From Gammaproteobacteria bacterium (GTDB taxonomy: Bacteria; Pseudomonadota; Gammaproteobacteria; GRL18), in NCBI GenBank assembly GCA_026196615.1, contig JAPHSW010000002.1, positions 1 to 50,235 of the forward strand: a stretch of 50,235 bases of DNA, in the 5' to 3' direction. Under the pieces are notes generated by a model, which did not search any database, was not told the origin of the DNA, and worked only from the letters and a program-made list of their open reading frames with translations. Below, piece after piece: positions 34,270 through 44,424 of the stretch (positions are counted from its first letter, which is position 1; each line of letters begins with the position of its first letter). The translations under genes were made by a program, and so were the position numbers.

Positions 34270-34947
34270 TTAGAGTGCTTTCATTATTTCCTCAGTGACT
34301 TCACCGATTGATGGGCCACCATCGACAGAAAGAACCTTAGTATCACCACCAAGTCCTTTAAAGAAGTTAACTGCGGCCATAGTTCCAGTATTTTCGTCAT
34401 AATAGATGTCATGGCGCTTATCAATGGCTTCATCATCCTGATCATCTGCGCGAGCAGATAGTTCACCACCACAAACGCGACAAACAATACCGCCATCTTT
34501 TTCAGCAGGCTTAATGGCATCAAAAGCAATATGGTTTGGATGGTTATTATCATTTGCACATAAGCGACGTCCTGTAATACGAATCTTTGCTACTTCACGA
34601 TCCAAAACAATTTCTATGACGTAGTCTAGTTTAATATTGGCATCAGATAATGCTTTAGCCAGAGTTTCAGCCTGAACTTTATTACGTGGGAAGCCATCTA
34701 GTAACCAGCCATCTTTACAGTCATCTTCTTTTAAACGGTCAAGAATCATCGGGATTGTAATGTCATCCGGCACTAAATCGCCACGATCAATGTATTCTTT
34801 TGCTTGTTTACCCAGTTCAGTACCACCGCCAATGTTTTTGCGGAAAATTGCGCCAGATTCAATGTGAGCAATATTGTATTTTTCTTGTACAATCGCGCCT
34901 TGAGTACCTTTACCACTACCGTTTGGTCCAAAGATTAATATATTCAT
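34270..34947 (-). CDS. adk: Adenylate kinase with Cys-containing (probably zinc-type) LID
   Basis: 225 aa. P-loop 'FGPNGSGKGTQ' (7-17), AMP-binding 'SGAIFRKNI' and 'GWLLDGFPRNKVQAE', and LID arginines in 'ITGRRLC' and 'ARADDQDDEAIDKRHDIYY' are all present. It converts ATP + AMP to 2 ADP in the cytoplasm. The LID carries 'LCANDNNHPNH' and 'CRVCGGEL': the second CxxC of zinc-type kinases is kept, while the first is C-x-x-D with His nearby, so zinc binding by C/D(H)/C/C is likely. A GGGAA ribosome site precedes the ATG. It is not next to secY here, its common location in many bacteria. Confidence 0.94.
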   Translation of the reverse strand: MNILIFGPNGSGKGTQGAIVQEKYNIAHIESGAIFRKNIGGGTELGKQAKEYIDRGDLVPDDITIPMILDRLKEDDCKDGWLLDGFPRNKVQAETLAKALSDANIKLDYVIEIVLDREVAKIRITGRRLCANDNNHPNHIAFDAIKPAEKDGGIVCRVCGGELSARADDQDDEAIDKRHDIYYDENTGTMAAVNFFKGLGGDTKVLSVDGGPSIGEVTEEIMKAL

Positions 34948-35145
34948 TTATTTCCCTTCTGTTATTAATAAGTACATTGAGTTGTCATTTCTTGCATTAA
35001 TTTATCATATATAAATTCATTTTTGGAAAAACTTTTTTTCATCAACTGAATTTTCTGCCATACTGTATTAAATGGTGGAAGCCCTGAGTCTTCAGTATTT
35101 ATTATTAGTAATCAGATAATGTACCATTATAAGTAATGAATGACG

Positions 35146-35159
35146 CTGATCTATATCAA
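35146..35159. promoter_or_regulatory. FNR/CRP-family-like box upstream of glutamate dehydrogenase
   Basis: CTGATCTATATCAA differs from TTGAT-N4-ATCAA at one position and lies 52 bases before the dehydrogenase start. The core TATATCAATTT is shared with the box at 32175-32188. This could be an FNR/CRP-family operator; it would need a binding or deletion test. Confidence 0.38.
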
Positions 35160-35210
35160 TTTAAGTTTTCCCAATTTTTACTGATCATTTTAATTAGATA
35201 GGATGGATAG

Positions 35211-36632
35211 ATGATTAAAGCATTTAATGAACCCAGTTTTCGCGATGGTGTCAACTTGATGGTTGACCGGGCTATGAGTGTAATGGGTCTGGATGAAGGT
35301 ATCGCCAAAGCAATTAAATCTTGTAATGCTGTCCTGCAGGTACAATTTCCAGTCAATATACGTGGAAAAGTGGAAGTTTTTACTGGCTGGCGTGCGACCC
35401 ATAGTACTCATCGTTTACCTTCCAAAGGTGGTATTCGTTATGCGCCTTATGCTGATCAAAATGAAGTAGAAGCGCTTGCTGCGCTCATGACCTATAAATG
35501 TGCCATTGTCGATGTGCCTTTTGGTGGTTCAAAAGGGGCATTGCTCATCGACCCGAGTCAATATTCTCGTGATGAATTAGAAATGATTACCCGTCGATTT
35601 ACACTGGAACTGATCCGTAAAGGCTTTTTAAGTCCCTCAACCAATGTGCCTGCTCCGGATATCGGTACTGGTCAGAGAGAAATGGCCTGGATGGCAGATA
35701 CTTATAAGCATTTACATCCTGATGATATAAATTATGTTGCCTGTGTAACTGGCAAACCTGTCCATCATGGCGGAATTCAGGGGCGTGTTGAGGCAACAGG
35801 ACGTGGTGTCCAATATGCCATAAAAGAATTTTTCAGACATGCTGATGATGTCAAAAATGCTAATATGAGTGGTTCACTTGATGGTAAAACCTGTGTTATT
35901 CAGGGACTGGGGAATGTAGGCTATCATGCGGCGAAATTTTTATCAGAAGAAGATGGGGTAAAAATAACCGCTGTGATTGAACATAATGGTGCTTTGATTA
36001 ACGATGAGGGAATTGATATTGAGCAATTGCGTCAGCATGTTGAAGAGCATGAAGGCATTCAAACCTATCCCTGTGCCACTTTTGTTGAAGATGGACAGGC
36101 TGTTTTGGAAAAAGAGTGTGATATTTTGATTCCTGCAGCTTTAGAAAGCCAGATCACTATGGAAAATGCGGAGCGGATTAATACTAAATTGATTGTCGAA
36201 GCTGCTAATGGTCCCATTACTTTTGGTGCAGATGAAATACTAAATAAAAAGGGAATTATCATTATTCCTGATGCTTATGCTAATGCGGGTGGTGTGACGG
36301 TTTCTTATTTTGAGTGGATACGAAATATTTCTCATATTCGTTTTGGTCGCATGCAACGTCGCCATGATGAAATGCGTGGAGCCGAAATGACAAGAGTTCT
36401 GGAAGAAGCAACAGGGCAGGCTGTATCTGATAAAATGCGTAATAGCATCAGTCGAGGAGCTGATGAACTGGATCTGGTTCGCTCTGGTCTGGATGATACT
36501 ATGCGTCTTGCATATCAACAGATTCGTACCACACGGGAGAATAATGAGAATATTAAAGATTTACGTACGGCAGTGTATGTGACTTCTATTGAAAAAATCT
36601 CACGCTCCTATTTAGAAGTGGGTGTTTTTTAA
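35211..36632 (+). CDS. Glutamate dehydrogenase (Glu/Leu/Phe/Val dehydrogenase family)
   Basis: 473 aa. Substrate-domain signatures are 'PSKGGIRYAPYADQNEVEALAALMTYKCAIVDVPFGGSKG', with Lys72, Lys96 and Lys108 as the conserved lysines, and 'NVPAPDIGTGQREMAWMADTY'. The NAD(P) Rossmann loop is 'VIQGLGNVGYHAAKFL', and 'IIVEAANGPITFGADEIL' and 'IIPDAYANAGGVTVSYFEW' complete the family. It interconverts glutamate and 2-oxoglutarate plus ammonia. Coenzyme preference is not certain. The gene has a GATAGGATGG ribosome region, a possible FNR-like box upstream and a hairpin downstream. Confidence 0.95.
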   Translation: MIKAFNEPSFRDGVNLMVDRAMSVMGLDEGIAKAIKSCNAVLQVQFPVNIRGKVEVFTGWRATHSTHRLPSKGGIRYAPYADQNEVEALAALMTYKCAIVDVPFGGSKGALLIDPSQYSRDELEMITRRFTLELIRKGFLSPSTNVPAPDIGTGQREMAWMADTYKHLHPDDINYVACVTGKPVHHGGIQGRVEATGRGVQYAIKEFFRHADDVKNANMSGSLDGKTCVIQGLGNVGYHAAKFLSEEDGVKITAVIEHNGALINDEGIDIEQLRQHVEEHEGIQTYPCATFVEDGQAVLEKECDILIPAALESQITMENAERINTKLIVEAANGPITFGADEILNKKGIIIIPDAYANAGGVTVSYFEWIRNISHIRFGRMQRRHDEMRGAEMTRVLEEATGQAVSDKMRNSISRGADELDLVRSGLDDTMRLAYQQIRTTRENNENIKDLRTAVYVTSIEKISRSYLEVGVF

Positions 36633-36649
36633 ACTTTATCAGCATCACT

Positions 36650-36684
36650 TTCTCTTGTTCTATAAAATACATAGAACAAGAGAA
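36650..36684. terminator. Perfect 14-bp hairpin after glutamate dehydrogenase
   Basis: TTCTCTTGTTCTAT (36650-36663) and ATAGAACAAGAGAA (36671-36684) are exact complements around a seven-base loop. It begins 18 bases after the gdh stop. There is no T run, so it may act as an mRNA 3'-end stabiliser or a weak terminator rather than a classic one. Confidence 0.55.
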
Positions 36685-36738
36685 GACCTTTCAAAATCAA
36701 CTCTTTAACTCAGCAACATAAAATTAAATGATACTATT

Positions 36739-37923
36739 ATGACCAAAAGCGCTATGAACTTTATCGATCAATCACCTCTTGGAGATATGTCAGTAGACGT
36801 TTTTTTACAGGAATATTGGCAAAAAAAACCGCTATTAATCAAACAGGCTTTTCCTGATTTTGAGCCACCCATCGCACCAGATGAATTAGCAGGACTTGCA
36901 TGTGAGGAAGATGTTAATTCAAGAATTGTTATTGAAAAAGGAGGGGAACACCCCTGGCAGGCTATTCATGGTCCAATGGATGAAGATACCTTTGCTAAAA
37001 TGCCAGAAACACATTGGACTCTGGTGGTGAATGATCTAGAAAAATATATTCCTGAGCTGGTCTGGATTACTGATCAATTTCGTTTTATTCCAGAATGGCA
37101 TCTGGATGATTTGATGAGCAGTTATGCCGCACCTGAGGGTTCTGTTGGACCACATGTTGACTTATATGATGTTTTCATTCTGCAAGGTGAAGGTAAGCGG
37201 CGATGGCAAATCAATACTCAGCCAGTGGCTGAAGATAATGTTATTCCAGATATTGCTATTCGCTTGCAAAAACATTTTACCCCTGAAGTGGAGTGGATTC
37301 TTGAACCTGGAGATATGATGTATTTACCTGCTGGTGTTTCTCACCATGGTGTCTCTATTGGTGAAAGTATGAGTTATTCCATTGGATTTCGAGCCACCAG
37401 TCATACTGATTTAGTGAATGATTTTATTGCTCACATTACCAATGACTTATCAATTAATAAAACCTATAAACTTCCTTACAATAAGCAGCACCCACACTCC
37501 AATGAAATTTCTTCTGATGCCATTGAAGAATTGCGACGTGTTTTTAGTCAATACCTTGATCCTCAACATCCTGAATTAGCTCGTTGGTTTGGTTGTTATG
37601 TCAGTGATTCAAAAATAGATTATCTTCATCAATGTGAAGAACCTGTTGAAGATTTAACAGAGTTAAAACAACTGATGTTAGATAGGGATGCTTTGTTAAT
37701 GCGTTATCCATCCAGTCGATTTGCTTTTACAAATATGAACAATTATTGTCTGTTATTTGTTGATGGTCAGGATTTTAATGTGTCAGAAAATTTTGCCCAT
37801 CAATTATGTGATAATCGAATACTAGATATTGACGAACTGGAAAAAAATGCTTCTGAGGGTGAGAAGGATTTTATTATTAACCTCTATAATTCAGGAAAAT
37901 TGTATTTGTCTGATGACGAATGA
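36739..37923 (+). CDS. roxA: JmjC ribosomal oxygenase, 50S protein L16 arginine hydroxylase (RoxA/YcfD)
   Basis: 394 aa. The cupin/JmjC iron site is H139-V-D141 in '[21 protein letters not shown]', plus a distal His (202 or 203) in '[15 protein letters not shown]'. The N-terminal '[17 protein letters not shown]' is typical, and the C-terminal winged-helix-like part is present ('[12 protein letters not shown]'). The enzyme uses Fe(II), oxygen and 2-oxoglutarate to hydroxylate an arginine of ribosomal protein L16. It overlaps the following ABC ATPase gene by 11 bases. Its oxygen and 2-oxoglutarate dependence next to glutamate dehydrogenase is suggestive only. Confidence 0.93.
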   Translation: MTKSAMNFIDQSPLGDMSVDVFLQEYWQKKPLLIKQAFPDFEPPIAPDELAGLACEEDVNSRIVIEKGGEHPWQAIHGPMDEDTFAKMPETHWTLVVNDLEKYIPELVWITDQFRFIPEWHLDDLMSSYAAPEGSVGPHVDLYDVFILQGEGKRRWQINTQPVAEDNVIPDIAIRLQKHFTPEVEWILEPGDMMYLPAGVSHHGVSIGESMSYSIGFRATSHTDLVNDFIAHITNDLSINKTYKLPYNKQHPHSNEISSDAIEELRRVFSQYLDPQHPELARWFGCYVSDSKIDYLHQCEEPVEDLTELKQLMLDRDALLMRYPSSRFAFTNMNNYCLLFVDGQDFNVSENFAHQLCDNRILDIDELEKNASEGEKDFIINLYNSGKLYLSDDE

Positions 37924-38647
37924 GAACACATTAAAATCTTCAGGTGAGAAAGTCTTTCTTACAAAAGGGATTACTCGAACCTATCAAATGGGAGAAGTAC
38001 AGGTTCATGCGCTCAGAGGGATTGATCTTGAATTATACGCGGGTGAATTTTCAGTTATTTTAGGCTTATCAGGCAGTGGTAAATCCACTTTGCTTAATAT
38101 TCTCGGTGGTTTGGATATTCCTACAACTGGACAAGTTTTTTATAAAGAACTGGAACTCAGTCATGCTACGGAAGAGCAGTTGACCAATTATCGGCGACAT
38201 CATGTTGGTTTTGTTTTTCAATTTTATAATTTGATTCCCAGCTTGACGGCACTGGAGAATATCTCTGTGGTGACTGAAATTGCTGATGATCCAATGAAAC
38301 CTGAGTATGCTCTTGAATTAGTAGGGCTTACTGATCGTATGAATCATTTTCCTGCACAATTATCTGGTGGACAGCAACAACGAGTTGCTATTGCACGAGC
38401 CATTGCAAAAAATCCAGCGGTTCTTTTGTGTGACGAACCAACGGGTGCTTTGGATATTGAAACAGGAGTCACTGTATTGGAAACATTAAATCGTGTGAAT
38501 CAAGAGCTGGGAACGACAATATCAGTTATTACTCACAATGCTTCAATTTCTGATATGGCTCACCGTGTGATTTATTTAAATGATGGCCAAATCAGTAGTA
38601 TTAAACAGAATGATATTCGAAAAACACCACATGAACTCTCATGGTGA
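37913..38647 (+). CDS. ABC transporter ATP-binding protein (LolD/MacB-like)
   Basis: 244 aa from the ATG at 37913, inside the end of roxA; a longer in-frame ATG at 37829 is unlikely. All ABC motifs are intact: Walker A 'GLSGSGKST', Q-loop '[18 protein letters not shown]', signature 'LSGGQQQR', Walker B '[12 protein letters not shown]' and switch His in 'VITHNAS'. It belongs to the MacB/LolD class that powers FtsX-type permeases without moving substrate through a channel. With the next two genes it forms a complete exporter. Confidence 0.93.
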   Translation: MTNENTLKSSGEKVFLTKGITRTYQMGEVQVHALRGIDLELYAGEFSVILGLSGSGKSTLLNILGGLDIPTTGQVFYKELELSHATEEQLTNYRRHHVGFVFQFYNLIPSLTALENISVVTEIADDPMKPEYALELVGLTDRMNHFPAQLSGGQQQRVAIARAIAKNPAVLLCDEPTGALDIETGVTVLETLNRVNQELGTTISVITHNASISDMAHRVIYLNDGQISSIKQNDIRKTPHELSW

Positions 38648-38684
38648 ATGGTGCTTTGTAAATTTTATATTTTCAGGAATATAA

Positions 38685-41117
38685 ATGAAAACCCTGGATA
38701 GAAAAATCTTTCGAGAGCTATGGATGATAAGAGGGCAAGTAATTGCGATTGCACTTGTCGTGGCTTGCGGGCTTTCTACTGTTATCATGTCTTATAGTAC
38801 TCTGGAATCTTTACAGCAAACTCGAGAGCAATACTATCAGGAATATGGTTTTGCTCATGTCTTTGCATCACTTAAACGTGCTCCAAATACTTTGTTAGAA
38901 CGTATAGCACAAATTCCAGGTGTTGATAAAGTCGTATCAAGAGTGTTAGCACCTGCTCGCATTAGTTTAAAAGACTTCGTAGAACCAATTCAAGGTTTGC
39001 TTGTATCTGTTGATTTTCAGAGTATATCAAATCCTGATTCTTTGAATCGAATCTATCTTCGTGAAGGACGTATGCCTAAAACTACCACGTCCGCTGAAAA
39101 GATGTCTCAGTCCAATCAAAAAATTGAAATCATAATCAATGAAGCCTTTGCACAACCTCATGATTTACATCCTGGTGACCAAATAAAAATTATTGTCAAT
39201 GGTCATGAGAAACAATTAATCATTGTTGGTATTGCTCTTTCTCCTGAGTTTATCTATCAAATTGCACCAGGTTCAATTATTCCTGATTTTTCTCGATATG
39301 GTGTTATCTGGATGGAAGATAAAATACTGGAAGAGGCTTATGATATGGATGGTGCTTTTAATGATTTGAGCATAAAACATCGTTCTGATATTCAAAGTCA
39401 TGTCATTATAGAAAAGCTAAATGTGATTTTGAAACCCTATGGTGGACTGGGCGCTTATGATCGCTCCCTTCAAGTATCTCATCAATTTTTATCTGAAGAA
39501 TTTAAACAACTGGATGGAATGGGGCGTACGTTTTCAATGATTTTCTTGTCAGTGACTATTATTCTACTGAATATGGTTGTTGGAAGAATTATTGCGAGTC
39601 AAAGAGATATTATTGCATCACTAAAAGCATTTGGTTATAGCAATTGGGCGATTGGTTTCCACTATAGTAAATTAATTGTTTTAATTGTTATGGTCGGTAT
39701 TGTCTTTGGCGTTTTATCGGGATTATTTTTGGGAAAAAATCTGGCTTTGCTTTATATGGATTACTATCGACTCCCTTTTCTTGATTATCAATTACAAGTT
39801 GGAACAATCTTATACAGTATTAGTATTACACTAATTGTTACACTGCTTGGAGCGTTATTTTCAGTGCGAAAGGCAACTCAATTGCAGCCTGCTGAAGCTA
39901 TGAGACCAGAAATTCCACAACGTTATAGTATTACATTTATTGAGCGTTTAGGCTTAAAAAAATATTTATCTCAATCAAGTCGGATGATTTTACGGCATTT
40001 TGAACGCCATCCTTTAAAAGCATTTATGTCTGTTTTTGGAACAGCTTTTGCCTGCGCTATTATGATTGTGGGTACATTTTTTATGGATGCAATGAATTAT
40101 ATGATGGATATAGAGTTTAATCGTTCCCACCGTGAAGATTTGATGGTGACATTTGTTAATCCCTTATCATATAAAGCAGTTTATGAACTGAGAAATCTGG
40201 ATGGGGTTTTACAGGTAGAACCCTATCGTTCAGTGGCTGTAAAAATGCAATCAGGCTCACGCAGTCACCGCACAGCTATTCAAGGGTTTATGCCAGATAA
40301 TCGTTTATATCAGGTGCTTGATACTAAAAATAGAGTTGTTAAAATTCCTGAATCAGGTATTTTATTAACTGAATTCCTGGCCAAAAAATTAAATGTGACA
40401 TCAGGTGATATGATTGAAATTGAGTTTTTAGAAGGAAAACACCAGGATCAACAGGTTCAAGTGGCTGGCGTGAGTAATCAATATATTGGTTTGTCGGGTT
40501 ATATGAATATTAATTCTTTAAATCATTTATTGCAGGAAGATTCACTTATTTCAGGTGCCTATTTAACGATTGAAAAAGGACATTCAGAAAAAAGTTCAAA
40601 TGAGATTTCAGAACATTTTTTTGAACAAACTCAACTAAAATCAATGCCCCAAATTGCAGGCGTATCTGAAAAAAAATCTTTAATTGATAGTTTTCAAAAA
40701 ACAGTGGGTGATTTTATGTTGACCTATATTGTTTTCATTACGGTACTATCAGTTGCAATTGCTTTTGGAGTTATTTATAACAATACGCGAATAACACTAT
40801 CTGAAAGAAGTCGTGAACTCGCCAGTTTGAGAGTTTTGGGATACACTCAGTCAGAAATAGCTTATATATTATTGGGGGAATTAGCCATTATTACTTTTTT
40901 TGCTATTCCTGTGGGTGTGCTGATTGGTTATTGGATGAGCTATGGTTTTATTCTTGGTATTCAGCAAGATTTATTTCGTATTCCATTAATTATTAACCTT
41001 CAAACCTATATTTTTTCTGTTTTGGTGGTTATTGGTTCTGCAGTTATTTCAGGTCTGTTTGTTCAACGTAAACTCAATCAAATTGATTTAGTTTCTGTTT
41101 TAAAAGTAAAGGAGTAA
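38685..41117 (+). CDS. FtsX-family ABC permease, double FtsX domain
   Basis: 810 aa. An N-terminal helix ('QVIAIALVVACGLSTVIMSY') leads to a large periplasmic domain (about 45-270). A three-helix FtsX domain ends at about residue 400 ('LGALFSVRKATQLQPAEAMRPE'). A second helix, second periplasmic domain and C-terminal FtsX domain ('IAFGVIYNNTRITLSERSRELASLRVLGYTQSEI') follow. This ten-helix-like layout belongs to large lipoprotein/lipid-type ABC permeases. Together with the ATPase and the HlyD adaptor it may export a lipid, peptide or similar molecule. Confidence 0.92.
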   Translation: MKTLDRKIFRELWMIRGQVIAIALVVACGLSTVIMSYSTLESLQQTREQYYQEYGFAHVFASLKRAPNTLLERIAQIPGVDKVVSRVLAPARISLKDFVEPIQGLLVSVDFQSISNPDSLNRIYLREGRMPKTTTSAEKMSQSNQKIEIIINEAFAQPHDLHPGDQIKIIVNGHEKQLIIVGIALSPEFIYQIAPGSIIPDFSRYGVIWMEDKILEEAYDMDGAFNDLSIKHRSDIQSHVIIEKLNVILKPYGGLGAYDRSLQVSHQFLSEEFKQLDGMGRTFSMIFLSVTIILLNMVVGRIIASQRDIIASLKAFGYSNWAIGFHYSKLIVLIVMVGIVFGVLSGLFLGKNLALLYMDYYRLPFLDYQLQVGTILYSISITLIVTLLGALFSVRKATQLQPAEAMRPEIPQRYSITFIERLGLKKYLSQSSRMILRHFERHPLKAFMSVFGTAFACAIMIVGTFFMDAMNYMMDIEFNRSHREDLMVTFVNPLSYKAVYELRNLDGVLQVEPYRSVAVKMQSGSRSHRTAIQGFMPDNRLYQVLDTKNRVVKIPESGILLTEFLAKKLNVTSGDMIEIEFLEGKHQDQQVQVAGVSNQYIGLSGYMNINSLNHLLQEDSLISGAYLTIEKGHSEKSSNEISEHFFEQTQLKSMPQIAGVSEKKSLIDSFQKTVGDFMLTYIVFITVLSVAIAFGVIYNNTRITLSERSRELASLRVLGYTQSEIAYILLGELAIITFFAIPVGVLIGYWMSYGFILGIQQDLFRIPLIINLQTYIFSVLVVIGSAVISGLFVQRKLNQIDLVSVLKVKE

Positions 41118-41123
41118 TGATTT

Positions 41124-42341
41124 ATGTCGAATAAAAAACTCATTCGATATTTAATTTTTATTGTGGTGATTATTGCTTTCTTTTTTATGGCGATACAAAG
41201 TAAACCAATAACTGTTGATTCAGCAAAAGTTGCTTATAAACCAATGAAAGTGATTTTTGAAGAAGAGGGTAAAACTCGAGTTATTGATCGATATGTTGTT
41301 ACTGCACCCATCGATGCGTACATGCAGCGTATTACTTTAAATATAGGTGATACTGTTCAAAAAGGACAAAGCTTATTAACACTTGAACCCTTACCATCAT
41401 CTATTCTTGATCCACGAAGTCGTTCCCAATCTGTTGCATCATTAGGTGCTACTAAAGAATTAGAAAATATCATTCAGGAGATGACTGAGGCAGCTAAAGC
41501 AGATAAAGAATTGGCAGATATTACTTTTCATCGAAGTTCTCAATTATATGAAGATAAAGTCATTGCACAATATGAAATGGATATTGCAAAAGCTGAAAAA
41601 AGAAGAGCTGATGCGGTTTATCGAGCTTCTCAGTTTGGCAATGTTTTTACTCAATATCTAACGCAAATGTCACGCTCTGCATTGGATTTTGAAGATGTTA
41701 GACAAATGAATGATGACCAACGTAAATTTAATGTTACAAGTATTAGCAATGGTCAAGTTTTAAAGATTGCAGATAAAAGTGAACGGGTTATTTCAATGGG
41801 AGAAGTCTTAATTGAAATAGGGGATATCAAACGACTTGAAATCGAATCTGATGTGCTTTCAAGTCTTGCGATTAAATTAAAATCAGGTATGCCTGTTGAA
41901 ATATCTCGTTGGGGTGGAAAGCAAATTTTACATGGCATTATTCAGCGGATTGAGCCTTCTGGTTTTACTAAGCTTTCAGCTTTAGGTGTTGAAGAACAAA
42001 GAGTCAAAGTTATTATCAAGATGGACTCTGAACGTGATTCTAAATCGATTATGCCTTCTGGGTTAAAAGATGGATTTAGAGTGGTTGCTCGTTTTGTTGT
42101 TTGGCAGTCGGACAAAAATGTACTGCAAATTCCTAATAGTGCTTTATTTAAAGATCGAGTTGATGAACAGTGGGCAGTTTATGTGATTAAGGATAATTAC
42201 TTACAAAAAAGAAATATTAAAATTGGTCATAAAAATAATTTGATGGTGGAAGTCATTGAAGGTCTAAAAGAAAATGAGCAATTGGTGTCCTATCTTTCAA
42301 ATGATTTAAAAGAAGGAATAAAAGTGACCATTAGAAAATAA
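41124..42341 (+). CDS. HlyD/RND-type periplasmic adaptor of the ABC exporter
   Basis: 405 aa. One membrane helix ('LIRYLIFIVVIIAFFFMAI') leads to a lipoyl half ('TRVIDRYVVTAPIDAYMQRITLNIGDTVQKGQSLLTLEP'). A coiled coil of about 100 residues (roughly 95-190), a second lipoyl strand ('FNVTSISNGQVLKIADKSERVISMGEVLIEIGD') and a beta-barrel domain follow. It starts six bases after the permease gene with a GGAG site, so the three genes are one operon. No outer-membrane factor is encoded here; the one at 21170 belongs to another pump. Confidence 0.92.
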   Translation: MSNKKLIRYLIFIVVIIAFFFMAIQSKPITVDSAKVAYKPMKVIFEEEGKTRVIDRYVVTAPIDAYMQRITLNIGDTVQKGQSLLTLEPLPSSILDPRSRSQSVASLGATKELENIIQEMTEAAKADKELADITFHRSSQLYEDKVIAQYEMDIAKAEKRRADAVYRASQFGNVFTQYLTQMSRSALDFEDVRQMNDDQRKFNVTSISNGQVLKIADKSERVISMGEVLIEIGDIKRLEIESDVLSSLAIKLKSGMPVEISRWGGKQILHGIIQRIEPSGFTKLSALGVEEQRVKVIIKMDSERDSKSIMPSGLKDGFRVVARFVVWQSDKNVLQIPNSALFKDRVDEQWAVYVIKDNYLQKRNIKIGHKNNLMVEVIEGLKENEQLVSYLSNDLKEGIKVTIRK

Positions 42342-42407
42342 CTAAATAAACTTTGTTTTTTTATAGCTGTTTAAACCTGCCTAAAAATCAAAAAAGGAAC
42401 TATTCGA

Positions 42408-44192
42408 ATGAATATAAAAAACAAATTATCTGGTTTAATTTTTCTTTCTTTATTATTTTTTACATGGGCCGTTAGTTCTTCAGCAGGTGTACCAATGGCT
42501 GGTGCTTCAATACCAGAAGAATCTATTGATTGGCTGCAAGTGGGGATGGGACTATTTGGTGGACTGGCACTTTTTCTTGCTGGGTTGGATATGCTTTCTG
42601 AAGGCTTGAAAAAAGCAGCAGGAGAAACCTTAAAAATATTATTATCCAAACTCACGACTAACCGTTTTATGGGGGCTATTACAGGTGCCTTCGTGACGGG
42701 CGTTTTAAACTCATCTTCTGTGACAACGGTTCTTGTGGTGAGCTTTATTACCGCAGGTGTTATGACTTTAAGTCAATCGGTTGGGGTGATCATGGGTGCT
42801 AATATAGGCAGTACAATGACTGCTCAACTTCTGGCCTTCAATCTTGCTGCTTATGCTTTACTTCCCATTGCTATTGGCTTTTTCATGACATTTACTGCGA
42901 AGCGTGAAAAAGTAAAATATTACGGTATGATGTTGATGGGGTTGGGCCTGGTTTTTTTTGGTATGGGCTTGATGAGTGATGCAATGAAACCTTTGCGAAC
43001 TTTCGAACCCTTTATTGAATTTCTGGAATCAATGAAAAATCCAATGATTGGTGTTTTTGCTGGAGCACTATTTACTGGATTGGTGCAATCTTCTGCAGCG
43101 ACAGTGGGTATTGCCATTGCGATGGCAAGTGAAGGTTTACTTAGTTTGCCCGCAGGTATTGCGCTTGCTTTAGGGGCTAATATTGGAACCTGTGTTACGG
43201 CTATGTTGGCTGCATTGGGTAAGCCTGTAGAAGCTGTTCGAGCAGCGATAGTTCATGTCTTGTTTAATGTCATGGGGGTTCTTTTATGGATTATGTTTAT
43301 CCCTCAGTTAGCTGAATTTGCAGTGACAATGTCACCCGTGACACCTGATGTCGCAGGGCAGGTAAGTGGTTCAGATGTGCCTCGTCAGATAGCAAATGCT
43401 AATACTTTATTTAATGTCATTAATACCATTGTATTTCTAGGTTTTGCTGGCTGGTTTGCTAAATTGGCTACTCGCCTGGCTCCGACACCCACAAAGAAAA
43501 AAGATGTTATTGTCGAGCCAAAGTTTATTATTTCTGATGCTATTGAAACTCCTTCTTTGGCACTTGAACAAGTGCGAATGGAATTAGGACATTTAGGAAG
43601 TATAATTAATTCAATGATACATACAGTTCAGCCTGCAATTGCTAATAAAGATAAAAAACAAATTGAAAAAATTACTTCAGCTGATAATAAAGTTAAGATT
43701 TTAGTTGAAGCCATCCTCAGCTATTTGAGTTTACTTAGAAAAGAGACTTTAACTATCAAAGAAAGTTCTGATTTTCAGGCAATGATGACGGCTACGACTC
43801 ATTTAGATGAAATTTCTGATGTGATCACTAACGAACTGTCTGATATTGCTCTTCATTATATAGAGAGTGAACACATGCCAAGTGAGATCACTCGTGAATT
43901 ATTAAGAACTTATTATCAGGATGTTTGCCATTCTGTAAATGAAGCTGTAAAAGCAATTAGTGAAGAAAATCAATTAATTGCTGAAAAAGTGATTAATAGA
44001 AAAGCTGAAATAAAGTCTTATCAGAATGCTCTCTTAATTAGAAAATCAAGTAACTTAGGCAGTGAAGAGCCTAATTATCTTGAAAAAGCACGTTTAGAAA
44101 TGTCGCTGATGGAAAAACTCTATCGAATTTATTTTTATTCAAAAGGCATTGCTAAAGTTGTACTTCCAGTTGCACTTGATAAAGCTGATTAA
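42408..44192 (+). CDS. Na/Pi-cotransporter II-related protein with PhoU-like domain
   Basis: 594 aa. A signal-like N-terminal helix is followed by the NptA fold with paired repeats: 'GLFLALFLAGL'-type 'GGLALFLAGLDMLSEGLKKAAG' and 'GVLNSSSVTTVLVVSFITAGVM', then 'GALFTGLVQSSAATVGIAIAMA' and 'IALALGANIGTCVTAMLAALG'. The QSSAA and NSSSVTT motifs mark sodium/phosphate binding. The last 220 residues are a helical PhoU-like domain ('LGHLGSIINSMIHTVQPAI'). It probably moves phosphate with sodium across the inner membrane, likely outward in some family members. AAGGA precedes the ATG. Confidence 0.9.
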   Translation: MNIKNKLSGLIFLSLLFFTWAVSSSAGVPMAGASIPEESIDWLQVGMGLFGGLALFLAGLDMLSEGLKKAAGETLKILLSKLTTNRFMGAITGAFVTGVLNSSSVTTVLVVSFITAGVMTLSQSVGVIMGANIGSTMTAQLLAFNLAAYALLPIAIGFFMTFTAKREKVKYYGMMLMGLGLVFFGMGLMSDAMKPLRTFEPFIEFLESMKNPMIGVFAGALFTGLVQSSAATVGIAIAMASEGLLSLPAGIALALGANIGTCVTAMLAALGKPVEAVRAAIVHVLFNVMGVLLWIMFIPQLAEFAVTMSPVTPDVAGQVSGSDVPRQIANANTLFNVINTIVFLGFAGWFAKLATRLAPTPTKKKDVIVEPKFIISDAIETPSLALEQVRMELGHLGSIINSMIHTVQPAIANKDKKQIEKITSADNKVKILVEAILSYLSLLRKETLTIKESSDFQAMMTATTHLDEISDVITNELSDIALHYIESEHMPSEITRELLRTYYQDVCHSVNEAVKAISEENQLIAEKVINRKAEIKSYQNALLIRKSSNLGSEEPNYLEKARLEMSLMEKLYRIYFYSKGIAKVVLPVALDKAD

Positions 44193-44424
44193 AAGAGAGT
44201 AAAGCGTTTAACAGATTTTTCATTCAGAGACTAAAAAGAAGTGAGTTCTGGTGGAAGAAATAGTGGATTATATTATTTTTTTCTTATTTTTAGAGATAGG
44301 TTGAATTATTGGTCATTATTTACTATTAAAATGATGTGGTGTTGATTTATTTAGAGATAATTTTTAATAAAACATAATAAAGGTAAAACGGGTGATCATT
44401 CTGATTTTGCCGCACAGGAATTAA

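Noticed and set aside
37829-37912. Longer start for the ABC ATPase at 37829
   Set aside because: It would overlap roxA by 95 bases and add residues with no family match; the ATG at 37913 gives a normal N terminus.
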